NCBI GenBank assembly: GCA_963816795.1
Contig: CAWFLT010000014.1
Span: 124,001-188,000 of the forward strand
From: CAWFLT01 sp963816795
GTDB taxonomy: Bacteria; Acidobacteriota; Vicinamibacteria; Vicinamibacterales; SCN-69-37
Direction of reading: 5' to 3'
DNA length: 64,000 bases
The notes under the pieces are model-generated. The model did no database searches, was not told the DNA's origin, and worked only from the letters and a program-made list of their open reading frames with translations. Below are positions 28,297 to 37,019 of this stretch, in pieces; position 1 is the first letter of the stretch, and each line of letters opens with the position of its first letter. The position numbers were made by a program, and so were the translations under genes.

Positions 28297-30081
28297 TCAC
28301 ACATCTCCCGGCGGTGCCGGAAGCCGAGGCAGGTCCTCGACCACGAAGCGAATACGCCCCAGGCGCTCTCTGCCAACGCTGAGTCCCACAGCGACGATTC
28401 GCTCGTTGCTGATGCTTCTCGATGCGAGCAGAACGCGTTCGGCATACCCCGCTTCAAAAAGTCGGGCGATGTCGTCGCTCGTGCCCAGCACTGGGACGCC
28501 GTAGATTCTCCGGCCGAGCTTGTTCGGGTCGTCATCGACGAAACCCACCGGCACCAGACCTTCTTCCGGCGCGTCGAGCAGCTTGCGGACGAGCGCAGCC
28601 CCCAGGTCACCGGCCCCCCACACCAGCAGGCGGGTCGAGCTTTCGCTCATCGTCCGACGAAGCATGACGCCGAGCAACCTGAATCCGATCCGGGACGACA
28701 TGAGAAGCGACGCGAACACGATGACATCGATGAGAAGCGCGCCGCGTGACAACGCGCCAAGGCGGAGCCAGATGACGGCAATCACGAATGCTGCCGCGGA
28801 CCCGTAGAGGACACCGCGAACAATTCGCAGGAAGTCGTGCAGGCTCGCGTAGCGCCACACGCTCGCGTACGCGCCCGCAGCCTGAAGCATTGCCACCTTC
28901 GTGACGATGATGACCGGAAACACGATGGTCAGGTCCCGCGCGGTTTCGCTCGGTATGTCCCCGTCGAATCGAAGAAGGAACGCCGCAACGAGCGCAACCA
29001 TGGCCAGGATGAGATCCAGCAGGACCTCGAACACGCGCCGCTTGTATCCAAAGGCCTGAAACCATCCGAACAGACCGACCGCCCGGTCTCCCGTGGGAGG
29101 CGTGTCGGTGTGCGCGAGATGAATCGCCACGAAGGCCAACGAGATGACGAGCAGCGGGGCGCCCACCCAGACCCCGGCGCTGAAGCCGGTGCGCGCCGAG
29201 AGCGCGATGATTCCGCCAAGCGCGCTGACGGCTATCAGCACGCTGACGGCAACCTTCTCAGACAGGCCCAGCGTGACCAGCCGATGGGACGTATGGTCGA
29301 GGCCACCCTGTGAGACGGGCCGGCCTCGGATCAGGCGCATGAGCGTCACGAACGTCGTATCGAAAATGGGAACGAGCATCACCATCACGGGCGCGGCGAT
29401 GACGACGAGGACCGAGCGCGACCGGCCGTAGTTCTGGTGAAGCGCCAGGACCGACAGCGTGTAGCCCAGGAAGAGCGCGCCACAGTCGCCCATGAAGATC
29501 GACGCCGGTTTCCAGTTGAAGACGAGAAATCCGAGAAGCGCTCCAGCCAACGCCGCGCTGATTCCGGCAAGCGCAGTCTGCTCCAGCAGCAGGAAGAATG
29601 CGCACTGAAACAGGGCCACGACGATCGCAACCCCACCCGAGAGCCCATCCATGTTGTCGAGGAGGTTCGTCGCGTTGGTGATGCCGATGATCCAGAAGAG
29701 GCTCAATGCCTGGTCGAGCATCGGAAAGGGCGTCCAGGGAAGCGTGGGGCCGAAGGCGACGGTGACGCCGGCGATGAGCGCCTGGCCCGCCAGTTTGACA
29801 TACGGCTTCAGTGGAAAGATGTCATCGATCAACCCGAGGCAAAACATCGCCGCGGCCCCGGCGAGAATCGGCCACTCATGAAAGTAGGCCAACGCCGGCG
29901 CAAATGCGACAAAGATGCCCACGCCACCGGCGAGCGCAACAGGTTGCTGGTGCCAACGCTCGGTCCGAGGGTTGGTGACGAACCCTATCCGCCGCGCGAA
30001 CGCACGCATGGCATACGTCGCGGTCAGCCCGAGGGCGGCCGCCACGACGAGAATCGTCAGAATCCAGACGCCGTGTTCCAT
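28297..30081 (-). CDS. WecA/MraY-type sugar-1-phosphate transferase fused to a WbpM/PglF N-terminal half
   Basis: A 594-residue two-part protein in one intact frame. Residues 1 to about 335 are a polytopic polyprenyl-phosphate GlcNAc-1-phosphate transferase: GLIDDIF (Asp86-Asp87) and TNLLDNMDGLSGG (about 138-150), then FMGDCGALFLGYTLS. From about residue 345 there are four membrane helices and a Rossmann fold (LLVWGAGDLGAALVRKLL, FVDDDPNKLGRRIYGVPVLG), as in the front half of PglF/WbpM/FlaA1-like dehydratases. The catalytic SDR half is missing. The first half would start glycan assembly on undecaprenyl phosphate; the second may sense or bind a nucleotide sugar. No start/stop overlap exists at the junction, so the fusion looks real. 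Confidence 0.85.
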   Translation of the reverse strand: MEHGVWILTILVVAAALGLTATYAMRAFARRIGFVTNPRTERWHQQPVALAGGVGIFVAFAPALAYFHEWPILAGAAAMFCLGLIDDIFPLKPYVKLAGQALIAGVTVAFGPTLPWTPFPMLDQALSLFWIIGITNATNLLDNMDGLSGGVAIVVALFQCAFFLLLEQTALAGISAALAGALLGFLVFNWKPASIFMGDCGALFLGYTLSVLALHQNYGRSRSVLVVIAAPVMVMLVPIFDTTFVTLMRLIRGRPVSQGGLDHTSHRLVTLGLSEKVAVSVLIAVSALGGIIALSARTGFSAGVWVGAPLLVISLAFVAIHLAHTDTPPTGDRAVGLFGWFQAFGYKRRVFEVLLDLILAMVALVAAFLLRFDGDIPSETARDLTIVFPVIIVTKVAMLQAAGAYASVWRYASLHDFLRIVRGVLYGSAAAFVIAVIWLRLGALSRGALLIDVIVFASLLMSSRIGFRLLGVMLRRTMSESSTRLLVWGAGDLGAALVRKLLDAPEEGLVPVGFVDDDPNKLGRRIYGVPVLGTSDDIARLFEAGYAERVLLASRSISNERIVAVGLSVGRERLGRIRFVVEDLPRLPAPPGDV

Positions 30082-30205
30082 GGCTCAGCCGGTCTTTGTC
30101 GCTCGGAGCGACTCTCGAACGCGATCACGTCGCGGATGATTGTAACCGGGCCGCCCGCGGCAGACGACCGTGGCGAAGCGAGCTCTGATCAGGGACCCTT
30201 CGCCC

Positions 30206-30234
30206 TTGAACAACCCGGGACCCGGCCCGATAAT
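30206..30234 (+). promoter_or_regulatory. sigma70-type promoter of the membrane-protein gene at 30265
   Basis: TTGAAC (30206-30211) and GATAAT (30229-30234) are 17 bases apart, near consensus, about 30 bases before the GTG start. The divergent WecA-fusion gene starts at 30081; on that strand TACAAT (30144-30139) could be a -10 box but lacks a good -35. Confidence 0.55.
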
Positions 30235-30264
30235 CGCAGAAATGGCCACGAACGGGACCGTCTT

Positions 30265-31697
30265 GTGACGAGGAGGATCGGGTGGCTGTCCCTCGTCGCG
30301 TTTGCCATCCTCGCCGCGACGTTTTTCCTCAGGACCACCGGCATCCACCTCGATGCCAACAACTATCTGTTCATCGCTTTCCGGGGGATCCGCTCGGCGA
30401 CAGCGCGACCACGGGAAAGCCGTGGCTGTTCTACTGGTTCAACTACGCGCTCATCAACAGCATCGGCCTGCTGTTCGGACGATTTCGGGCGATCTCGCTC
30501 GATCTGTTCTACATGGCCGCGTTCGCGATCAGCCTGGCGTGGGCTATCGCGCGCCTTCACACCGAGGATTCAAGGCTCGACCTTCTGTTGCGGATATCCC
30601 TGGTAGTAGGCTCCGCGCTCGCGCTCGTCAGTGGAACGGTCCTGATGATGGAGGCGGCGGCAATCCCCGCGCTCACGGTGGCCCTGGGATGCGCGGCGAC
30701 AGGCGCATCGACCCGGCGCTCTCGAGCGGCGCTGCTGGCGTCGAGCGCCGTGGCGGCCGCCGTCAAGGCGACGACGATTCCCGGGCTGCTTCTGATCGCG
30801 CTGGCGTTTTTCGCGCGCTTGCAAGGCCGGACGCTGTTGATTGCGGTCGGCGCGACGGCCGGCCTTGCCGTGAATGCCATCGGGCTCCGGTGGCTCGGTC
30901 CGCGTTCCGTCATCGAGTACGGCGGGATCGGCGATCTGTGGTCTCTGCACCTCATCGCCGAGAGACTGCCGCGCACGGGCCCGCACCTGGCCCTGTGGCT
31001 CGCGTTCGTCGGTGTCAGCCTCGCGGTCGTGGCCGTCGCGTCGCCTCGTCGCGTGTTCCAGGATCGCGCACTACGAGTTCTCGCGCCCGGGTCACTGGCC
31101 GCGGTCTTCCTCTTTCAATTCGTGTCCACGTACGATTTCGCGCGCTACTGCTATCCGGCGATGTGGGTGGCGCTCCTCTGGGTCCTGCTGACCGCGGACG
31201 TGAGGAAACGGTCGCTGGTCGCGGCGCTCCTGGCCGTGGAAGTGGCCATGGCCGCACCGCTGTTCATGCGGTCGACGGATCGCTTCAGATTCTGGCCTGA
31301 GCTGTTCAAGCGGGAGATGATTAACTCGAGCGGCACCATGTTTCCCGGCACTCGTATCTACGGCCTGGCCGCGCGTCAGCTCCTGCGCGACAGCAACCCG
31401 TGCGTGTGGATCAACTCGGAGAACGGCGAGCGGAACGAACTCCTCAAGCAGTTCGCGCGGCCGATGTTCCCGGCGAGCAGGATGCACGTGTCTCCCGCCT
31501 TCGATCCTGACCACGATCCGGCCTGCACGTGGTCGACCACGATTCGCATGTGGAGGGAGCACGTCGAGAGCCCCGCCGTCGGCTGCGCCGCCTCGTGCGG
31601 ACCGTGCGAGTTTCAGATGATGGAGTACTTCTTCCTCAAGCCCGGTTGGGTCAGAAACCAGGTGTGCTGGCCGCAGACCGAGGTTCGCCGGCCCTGA
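30265..31697 (+). CDS. integral membrane protein, GT-C glycosyltransferase-like (frameshifted)
   Basis: About 477 residues with some nine or ten hydrophobic spans, then a soluble C-terminal part rich in cysteine (ESPAVGCAASCGPCEFQMMEYF). The first loop holds the acidic TGIHLDANNYLFIAF, reminiscent of GT39 enzymes. I do not recognise a specific family and infer a role in glycan transfer from topology and location. The frame changes near 30395, and GTG at 30265 (MTRRIGWLSLVAF) is the likely start behind a good promoter. The last 47 bases overlap the convergent gene at 31651. Confidence 0.55.
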
Positions 31698-33048
31698 CCC
31701 GCGCGAGACTCATGCCGCACCAGACAATCGCCGGGAAGACCTGGACGATCACGCGATCGAGGGACGTGCGGAGCTGCCACGCGAGATTGTGGGGCGTCAC
31801 GATGTAGACCAGGATGTCGGCGGCGATGAGCGTCCCGGCACACGTGAGGCCGAGCATCGGGCCGATCGGCACCGGACGCCGGATTCCTACCGCCAGAACG
31901 AACATCGCCAGAATCGGCAGCACGCCGACGTGACTTGCCCGGCCGAACCAGAGTTCCTTGCCGACCGCGGTCGCGACCGTCTCGATGCGATGGACGTTTT
32001 GCACTTTCGAGAGCACGCGGCCGATCGACTGCTGGCGCATCATGTCGTTTGGCGGCGCGAAGAACAGCTTGAACACCACCAGCGCCGCCAGGATTGGCGC
32101 TGCGCCGGCAAACAAGGGCGCGATGCGGGCGAGCCCCCGCCACCGATTGGATCGATAACTCCAGGCCGCGCAGATTACGAGGACGATCCCGGCGAAGGCG
32201 AGGCCTTCGTTCTTGGTCCAGGCTGCGAGGCCTGCGGCGACGCCCGCGACTGCCCACCACCCGGGCCGGCTGTCAACCTCCGTGGCTCGGCCGATGAGCA
32301 CACAAGTCGTGAGGATATAGAAACCGAGCGGGATATCCGCGCACTGAGCGACGGCGTTGGCGAGGAACGCCGGGCTCGCGAGGATCATCACCGCGGTCAG
32401 AACACCGCGCCAGGCGGTCGCCGAGCGGCTGACTGACATCGCCGCCGTCGCGACGATGCCGGCACAGAATGTCGCGGCCAGCAGGATCGGCACCGTGACG
32501 CGCTCTTCGCCGATGTACGCCCACGCGCGGGCAACCGAGACCGGGACGAGGAGCGGATAGTCCGGGTGTGACCAATCCAGCGCCGGCGAGAACGCCTGCA
32601 TCCAGACGTCCGGGTAGCCGCGAAAGAGAAATCGCGCCCGCGCGTTCCAGATGGCCCACGCATCCCAGATCCCATGTGGTGCCGTCACGCTCGCGGCGAC
32701 GAAATACACGCCTGCGCCGGCAAGCGCGACAATGAGCAGCGGCTGCGGCGCCCACCGAGCGGCCCACCGGCGCGGGCCGTCCTCGTTCCGCGCGGCAGGC
32801 GATTGGGCGACGCGCCACACGACGAGGCAGGCGAGGGCCCAAACCGTGGCGTCGATCGCCATCACGGCGCTCCACGACGCGAGCGGAAGGAGCATGCTTG
32901 CCCACCACACGACCGACGACGTCCCGAGCCCGAGGCCCGCGGCAGTGGGAAGGTGCGTCAGGAATCCGCTTCGCTCACCGCTCAGCCGCATGAGCAGCAA
33001 TGCCCATGCGAGCACCGGAAGCACCATGCCGATGGAAACCCATGTCAT
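31651..33048 (-). CDS. integral membrane protein, GT39/PMT-like
   Basis: A 465-residue membrane protein in an intact frame with about eleven hydrophobic segments. The first big loop (GIWDAWAIWNARARFLF ... WSHPDYPLLVPVSVARAW) is the acidic/aromatic pattern of GT-C transferases that use polyprenyl phosphate sugars. The ATG at 33048 overlaps the upstream small gene by 4 bases (ATGA), so the two are coupled. I infer a surface-glycan transferase or polymerase; the substrate is unknown. It ends within the convergent gene at 30265-31697. Confidence 0.65.
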   Translation of the reverse strand: MTWVSIGMVLPVLAWALLLMRLSGERSGFLTHLPTAAGLGLGTSSVVWWASMLLPLASWSAVMAIDATVWALACLVVWRVAQSPAARNEDGPRRWAARWAPQPLLIVALAGAGVYFVAASVTAPHGIWDAWAIWNARARFLFRGYPDVWMQAFSPALDWSHPDYPLLVPVSVARAWAYIGEERVTVPILLAATFCAGIVATAAMSVSRSATAWRGVLTAVMILASPAFLANAVAQCADIPLGFYILTTCVLIGRATEVDSRPGWWAVAGVAAGLAAWTKNEGLAFAGIVLVICAAWSYRSNRWRGLARIAPLFAGAAPILAALVVFKLFFAPPNDMMRQQSIGRVLSKVQNVHRIETVATAVGKELWFGRASHVGVLPILAMFVLAVGIRRPVPIGPMLGLTCAGTLIAADILVYIVTPHNLAWQLRTSLDRVIVQVFPAIVWCGMSLARVRAGEPRSAASTPGF

Positions 33049-33487
33049 CGCGAGACCCGCCGGAACACCCGCAGGTTGACGGCGAACGTCTTGACCAGCG
33101 CGAAGCGCGCGTCCTCGCCCAGTCCCGGTGTTCCGGTTGGGATGCCGTATTCGATGACGAACTCCTGATCGATCGATCGAACCACCGTGCGGGGCGCGAG
33201 TGAGTACCGGCAGGAAGTACCACTCCCGCGTCGCGTCGCCACCCGAGACGTTCAGGAAACCGACCGGGCCACTTGCCGGCAGCAACGCCGTCAGTTCGCG
33301 ATTCGCCAGATCCTGACTCGTGTCGGGCGCGTCGCGCGCCAGCTGCCGCAGCCGGCCCCAGATGTGCAGATTCCATTGCGCGACGGGGAGCATGTCCGAC
33401 GCGGGCAGGCACAAGAGCAGCAGAACCGCGCCACCGGCAATCGCCCGTGCAGGTCGGATCCAGCGAGGGGAAGGACTCTGATCGCAC
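33045..33487 (-). CDS. small membrane-anchored protein (frameshifted)
   Basis: About 147 residues: a short basic start, one hydrophobic helix (AIAGGAVLLLLCLPAS), then an extracytoplasmic domain (GFLNVSGGDATREWYFLPVL) and a tail (EFVIEYGIPTGTPGLGEDA). The GTG at 33487 is preceded by GGAGGG. The frame changes near 33470 and near 33195, but pieces of one gene are the simplest reading. It is translationally coupled to the GT39-like gene that follows, so I take it as a partner of that enzyme. Family not recognised. Confidence 0.5.
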
Positions 33488-33500
33488 CGGCAGCCCTCCC

Positions 33501-34370
33501 TCAGGCCCGTCCGCGATCGGCCGGGACGATGCGACGAAGGGTGTAGATGTCGGTCTTCTCGAGCTCGGCCCACTGAGCGGGCAAGTCCGCCCACGGATCC
33601 CAGACGGCACTCAGCAATCGGCCGGTAATGCCGTCGCTGGCGGCCGAACCAAGAAAGACGCTGAGCGCCGCGCCGGTTTCGAGCGGCGTTCCGCCTTCGG
33701 CCTTCGTCTTGACCATCCGATCGAAGAACGCCTGACCAACCCGTTCAGGCCCTGCGGCCAGCACTTCGTCGAGCATCCGGGTATTCAACGCGCCCGGTGC
33801 GATGGCGTTCACGTCGACGCCGAACTCGCGCAGTTCGAGCGCGATCGATTCCGCGAAGCGGACGATCGCAGCCTTCGATGTCGCGTACGCGCTGAGCCGC
33901 GGCAGCGGCGCGGTCGCACCGCCACCGGAGATCTGCACGATCTTTCCGTAGCGATGTGTCTTGAAGTGCGGGATGAACGCGCGGCACGGCAGCACCGATC
34001 CGTCGATGTTGATGCGGACCGCGCGGCTCCACTCGTCCCAGTCGACGTCTTCGCTCGGTCCCATCGGGCCGTAGACGCCGGCGTTACAGACGAGCACATG
34101 GATGCGCTCGAATGCATCGAAGGCGGCCGCGGCCACCCGGCCCACGTCCGCGACCTCAGAAACATCCGCGGCCACGGCGACCACGCGCTGGCCGGCGCCG
34201 GCCAACGCACGCAATTCGTCAGCCGCCGCCTGGAGCTTGTCCGGATCGCGCGCGCAGATGCACAGACTCGCGCCGGCCTCGACGTAGGCGCGCGCCATCG
34301 CGAGACCGAGTCCCTGATTCGCGCCGGTGATGACGGCGGTGCGTCCTTCGAGCGCGCGCGGTGCGGCCAT
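33501..34370 (-). CDS. short-chain dehydrogenase/reductase
   Basis: A classical SDR of about 289 residues. It has the cofactor motif TGANQGLGLAMA, CNAGVYG and the catalytic serine-tyrosine-lysine set (SGGGATAPLPRLSAYATSKAA), then NAIAPGALNTRML. The arginine-free second strand (CARDPDKL) leaves NAD versus NADP open. The start ATG at 34370 overlaps the dehydrogenase stop by one base (TGATG); an in-frame GTG precedes it. Context, between a nucleotide-sugar dehydrogenase homologue and membrane transferases, suggests it reduces or oxidises a sugar intermediate. Confidence 0.85.
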   Translation of the reverse strand: MAAPRALEGRTAVITGANQGLGLAMARAYVEAGASLCICARDPDKLQAAADELRALAGAGQRVVAVAADVSEVADVGRVAAAAFDAFERIHVLVCNAGVYGPMGPSEDVDWDEWSRAVRINIDGSVLPCRAFIPHFKTHRYGKIVQISGGGATAPLPRLSAYATSKAAIVRFAESIALELREFGVDVNAIAPGALNTRMLDEVLAAGPERVGQAFFDRMVKTKAEGGTPLETGAALSVFLGSAASDGITGRLLSAVWDPWADLPAQWAELEKTDIYTLRRIVPADRGRA

Positions 34371-35665
34371 CACGACGGTCTCCCGACCGACACCACGCGG
34401 AACCGCGGATCCTTGTCGAGCCGTCCGCGCAAGAAGCCGTTGGCGTCGATGATCAGGCCGGACGGAAGCGCGGCCGCGAGGGCATCTGGATCAATCGTGC
34501 GATACACGGGCCACTCCGTTGCGACGACCAAAGCGTCAGCCTTCGCCAGCGCCTCGACGGGGTCCGTCACGTGACGCACACGGACGGCCAGGTCGGCGGG
34601 CAAGGCCGCGACGGCGGGATCGTGCGTGATCACGATCGCCCCTTCGCCGGCGAGCCACTCGGCCAGGGCCACGGATTCGGACCGGCGCAGCGTGTCCGTT
34701 CCTGGCTTGTAGGTCAGTCCCCAGATCGCGATGCGCTTCCCGCGCACGCTGCCGAGCTCGAGTTCCAGGCGGCGTCGCGGCCACGCGCGATGGGCCAGAT
34801 TGCTCTCCAGGACGCCGTCAAAGAGCGGCGTCCGCACACCGGTCTCCGCGCCGGCGGCGCGGATATAGGCAATGTCGCGGGCCAGGGTCCCGCCCGCGAA
34901 CGCGACGCCTGGCGAGACGTACGCCGAGGGTCCAATTCGCCGTTCGGTCTTGAGGCCGCGCTCGACTTCACGGGCATCGGCGCCCATCCGCTCGGCGACG
35001 GCGGCGATCTCGTTGATGAACGCGACGGACGTCGCCAGGAACGAGTTCACGGCGTGCTTGGTCATCTCCGCGGACTCCACGGACATCCATTCGAGGCGAT
35101 CGGTGATCGGCGCGAACAGCGCTGCCAGCCGAAGGCGATCGGCTTCAGTGCGGACGCCGATGACGACGCGATCGGGCTGCGAGAAGACCTCGAGCGCCTT
35201 TCCGAGACGCAGGTTTTCGGGCGAACACGCGAACGCGAATCCCGCCTCGGGCCGCCGCGCGCGGGCCTCCGCCTCGAGCGTCCGCGCCGTCCCAATCGGC
35301 AATTGGGACGACAGCAGGAACAGGCTCCCGGGCTCGGCATCTGCCATCGCGGCGATCACCTGATCCATCACAAACGCGGTATCCGCGCGGTCGTCGGCGT
35401 CGACCGGGGTGTCAAAGGTGATCCAGATGATCTCGGCGCCAGCCAGAGCCTCGCGCCGATCGCGGTGCACGCTGAGCGTCCCGCGCTCGATCTGCTGCTT
35501 CAGCAGGTCGGCGAGGCCGGGCTCCTGGATGGGCGGCGTGCCACCCTCCAGACCGATGACCGTCGATGTCTCCGGATCCCAGGCGCGCACGCGATGCCCG
35601 GCAGCGGCGGTGGCCGCCGCGGTGACCGACCCGAGGTGCCACAGCCCGAGGACGGCGACATTCAT
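34370..35665 (-). CDS. nucleotide-sugar dehydrogenase homologue lacking the catalytic cysteine
   Basis: A 431-residue protein with the three-domain architecture of UDP-glucose/UDP-ManNAc dehydrogenases: N-terminal Rossmann start (AVLGLWHLGSV), the middle EMTKHAVNSFLATSVAFINE helix, and C-terminal IWGLTYKPGTDTLRRSES. In the active-site loop, where the family has GG-Ser-Cys, this protein reads AFAGGTLARD, placing threonine 260 at the cysteine position. The first glycine motif is also altered (GLWHLG instead of GxGxxG). It may therefore do only one oxidation step, or something else. The ATG overlaps the transaldolase stop (ATGA). Confidence 0.8.
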   Translation of the reverse strand: MNVAVLGLWHLGSVTAAATAAAGHRVRAWDPETSTVIGLEGGTPPIQEPGLADLLKQQIERGTLSVHRDRREALAGAEIIWITFDTPVDADDRADTAFVMDQVIAAMADAEPGSLFLLSSQLPIGTARTLEAEARARRPEAGFAFACSPENLRLGKALEVFSQPDRVVIGVRTEADRLRLAALFAPITDRLEWMSVESAEMTKHAVNSFLATSVAFINEIAAVAERMGADAREVERGLKTERRIGPSAYVSPGVAFAGGTLARDIAYIRAAGAETGVRTPLFDGVLESNLAHRAWPRRRLELELGSVRGKRIAIWGLTYKPGTDTLRRSESVALAEWLAGEGAIVITHDPAVAALPADLAVRVRHVTDPVEALAKADALVVATEWPVYRTIDPDALAAALPSGLIIDANGFLRGRLDKDPRFRVVSVGRPS

Positions 35666-36399
35666 GCGACCGGCTGAGACCCGGCGAGCTGGAACCCGGC
35701 CTTGCGCCCGTCCTCGTGAAACATCTTCACGGTGTCGAGGCTGAACTCGTCGAGGTCCTTGCCAAGCGTCGGGAGCTTCGCGAGGATGTCGGACGTGGCC
35801 GTGATGATGTGACAGCCGACGGCATCGGCCTGAACCACGTTGAGGAGTTCGCGCGGACTGGCCCAGATCAGCTCGACGCCCGGATAGGCGTTCACCATCT
35901 CGACCGCCGCGGCCATGATCGGCATCGGATCACGTCCCGCGTCAGCGATACGGCCGGCAAAGACGGAGACGCATGCCGCGGGCCCCGCGACGAGCGCGTC
36001 GCACACGGTCCGGACCTGGGCCAGGGTCATGAGGGCGGTGGCGTTGATCTTGATGCCGTCCCGCGAGAGCGCCGTGATGAGCGGCGCGGCCGATTCGCCT
36101 CGGGTATTGGTGATCGGAATCTTGACGTAGACGTTGTCGCCCCAGGCCGCGATCTGGCGCGCCTGCCGCGCCATCTCGTCCCATTCGTCCGAAAACACTT
36201 CGAAGGAGATCGGGCGATCGGGAATCGCGCGCAGCACCTCACGCGCAAACTGCTCGTAGTCCTGGACGCCGGCCTTGCGCATCAGCGTCGGGTTGGTCGT
36301 GAAGCCCTTGATCAGCGGGTTTCCGTAGAGCTTGACCATCGACGCGAGGTCCGCGCCATCGGCAAATAGCTTCACGTTGAGGTTGGTGGCGTTCTTCAC
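35662..36399 (-). CDS. transaldolase (FSA/TalC type)
   Basis: A 245-residue (beta/alpha)8 aldolase of the small transaldolase group. The Schiff-base lysine is in NVYVKIPITN, with GFTTNPTLM near the start and LIWASPRELLNVVQADAVGCHIIT near the end. A transaldolase can form sedoheptulose-7-phosphate, the precursor of the heptose pathway encoded next door, so supply of heptose is a reasonable inference. GTG at 36399 is preceded by AAGGAG at ideal spacing. The same frame is open upstream into the phosphatase gene, so either a fusion or an indel exists (see findings). Confidence 0.85.
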   Translation of the reverse strand: MKNATNLNVKLFADGADLASMVKLYGNPLIKGFTTNPTLMRKAGVQDYEQFAREVLRAIPDRPISFEVFSDEWDEMARQARQIAAWGDNVYVKIPITNTRGESAAPLITALSRDGIKINATALMTLAQVRTVCDALVAGPAACVSVFAGRIADAGRDPMPIMAAAVEMVNAYPGVELIWASPRELLNVVQADAVGCHIITATSDILAKLPTLGKDLDEFSLDTVKMFHEDGRKAGFQLAGSQPVA

Positions 36400-36966
36400 T
36401 GCGTGCTCCTTCTTCTGGCCGAGAATCCAGGCCGCGGCGGCCGTCAGCGTGCGGACCTGTGCGTCAGGCATGGCCTGCCACGGGTTGGCTTCCCCGTATC
36501 CGTCCCCGATGAGCACGGTCAGGCAGCCGGCACGACGGCCGGCTTCGATATCCGACCAGCGATCACCGATCATCACGCTCCTGGCAGGATCCAGGGCCAG
36601 GCTTCGCGCGCTGTCGAGAATCATGCCTGGCTTGGGCTTGCGGCACTCGCACCCGTCGGCATTGTCGTGGTAACAGACCCGAAAGTCGTCGAGGGGCAAT
36701 CGCCGCTGGATTTCGCGGTTGATGGCCTCGACGTCCTCCCGTCGCTGCGTGCCGCGGGAGACGTCTGGCTGGTTGGTCACGGCGACGAGCGCGTAACCGG
36801 CGCGACGCAGGGCCTGGAGCGACGCCGCAGCGTCCTCCGGGATCTCGAGATCCTGGGTCGTCCTGGGCGGGAACGGACGGCCACCCCGGATCACGGCCCG
36901 GTTCAGCACGCCGTCGCGGTCGAGAAACACCGCATGGCGGCCCCGATCGGTTGACATCGCGGGCAT
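36396..36966 (-). CDS. HAD-family sugar bisphosphate phosphatase (GmhB-like)
   Basis: About 190 residues of the HAD-IIIA group. It has the nucleophile motif FLDRDGVLN, the zinc loop CYHDNADGCECRKPKPGM and the final acidic motif MIGDRWSDIEAG. The zinc ligands match D-glycero-D-manno-heptose-1,7-bisphosphate phosphatase (GmhB). With GmhA, HddA and HddC across the divergent promoter this would complete GDP-heptose synthesis. Start ATG at 36966 (36957 is also possible). The end is given as the TGA overlapping the transaldolase GTG; as sequenced, the frame reads on into transaldolase. Confidence 0.85.
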
Positions 36967-36981
36967 GTTACCCCGAAGCGG

Positions 36982-37010
36982 TTGAGTGCGGACACGGCGC
37001 GCGGCATAAT
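36982..37010 (+). promoter_or_regulatory. promoter of the heptose operon
   Basis: TTGAGT (36982-36987) and CATAAT (37005-37010) are exactly 17 bases apart in the very short gap between divergent genes. The predicted start point falls at or next to the GTG at 37020, which would make the first gene's message leaderless or nearly so. Confidence 0.55.
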
Positions 37011-37019
37011 CACCGGAGC

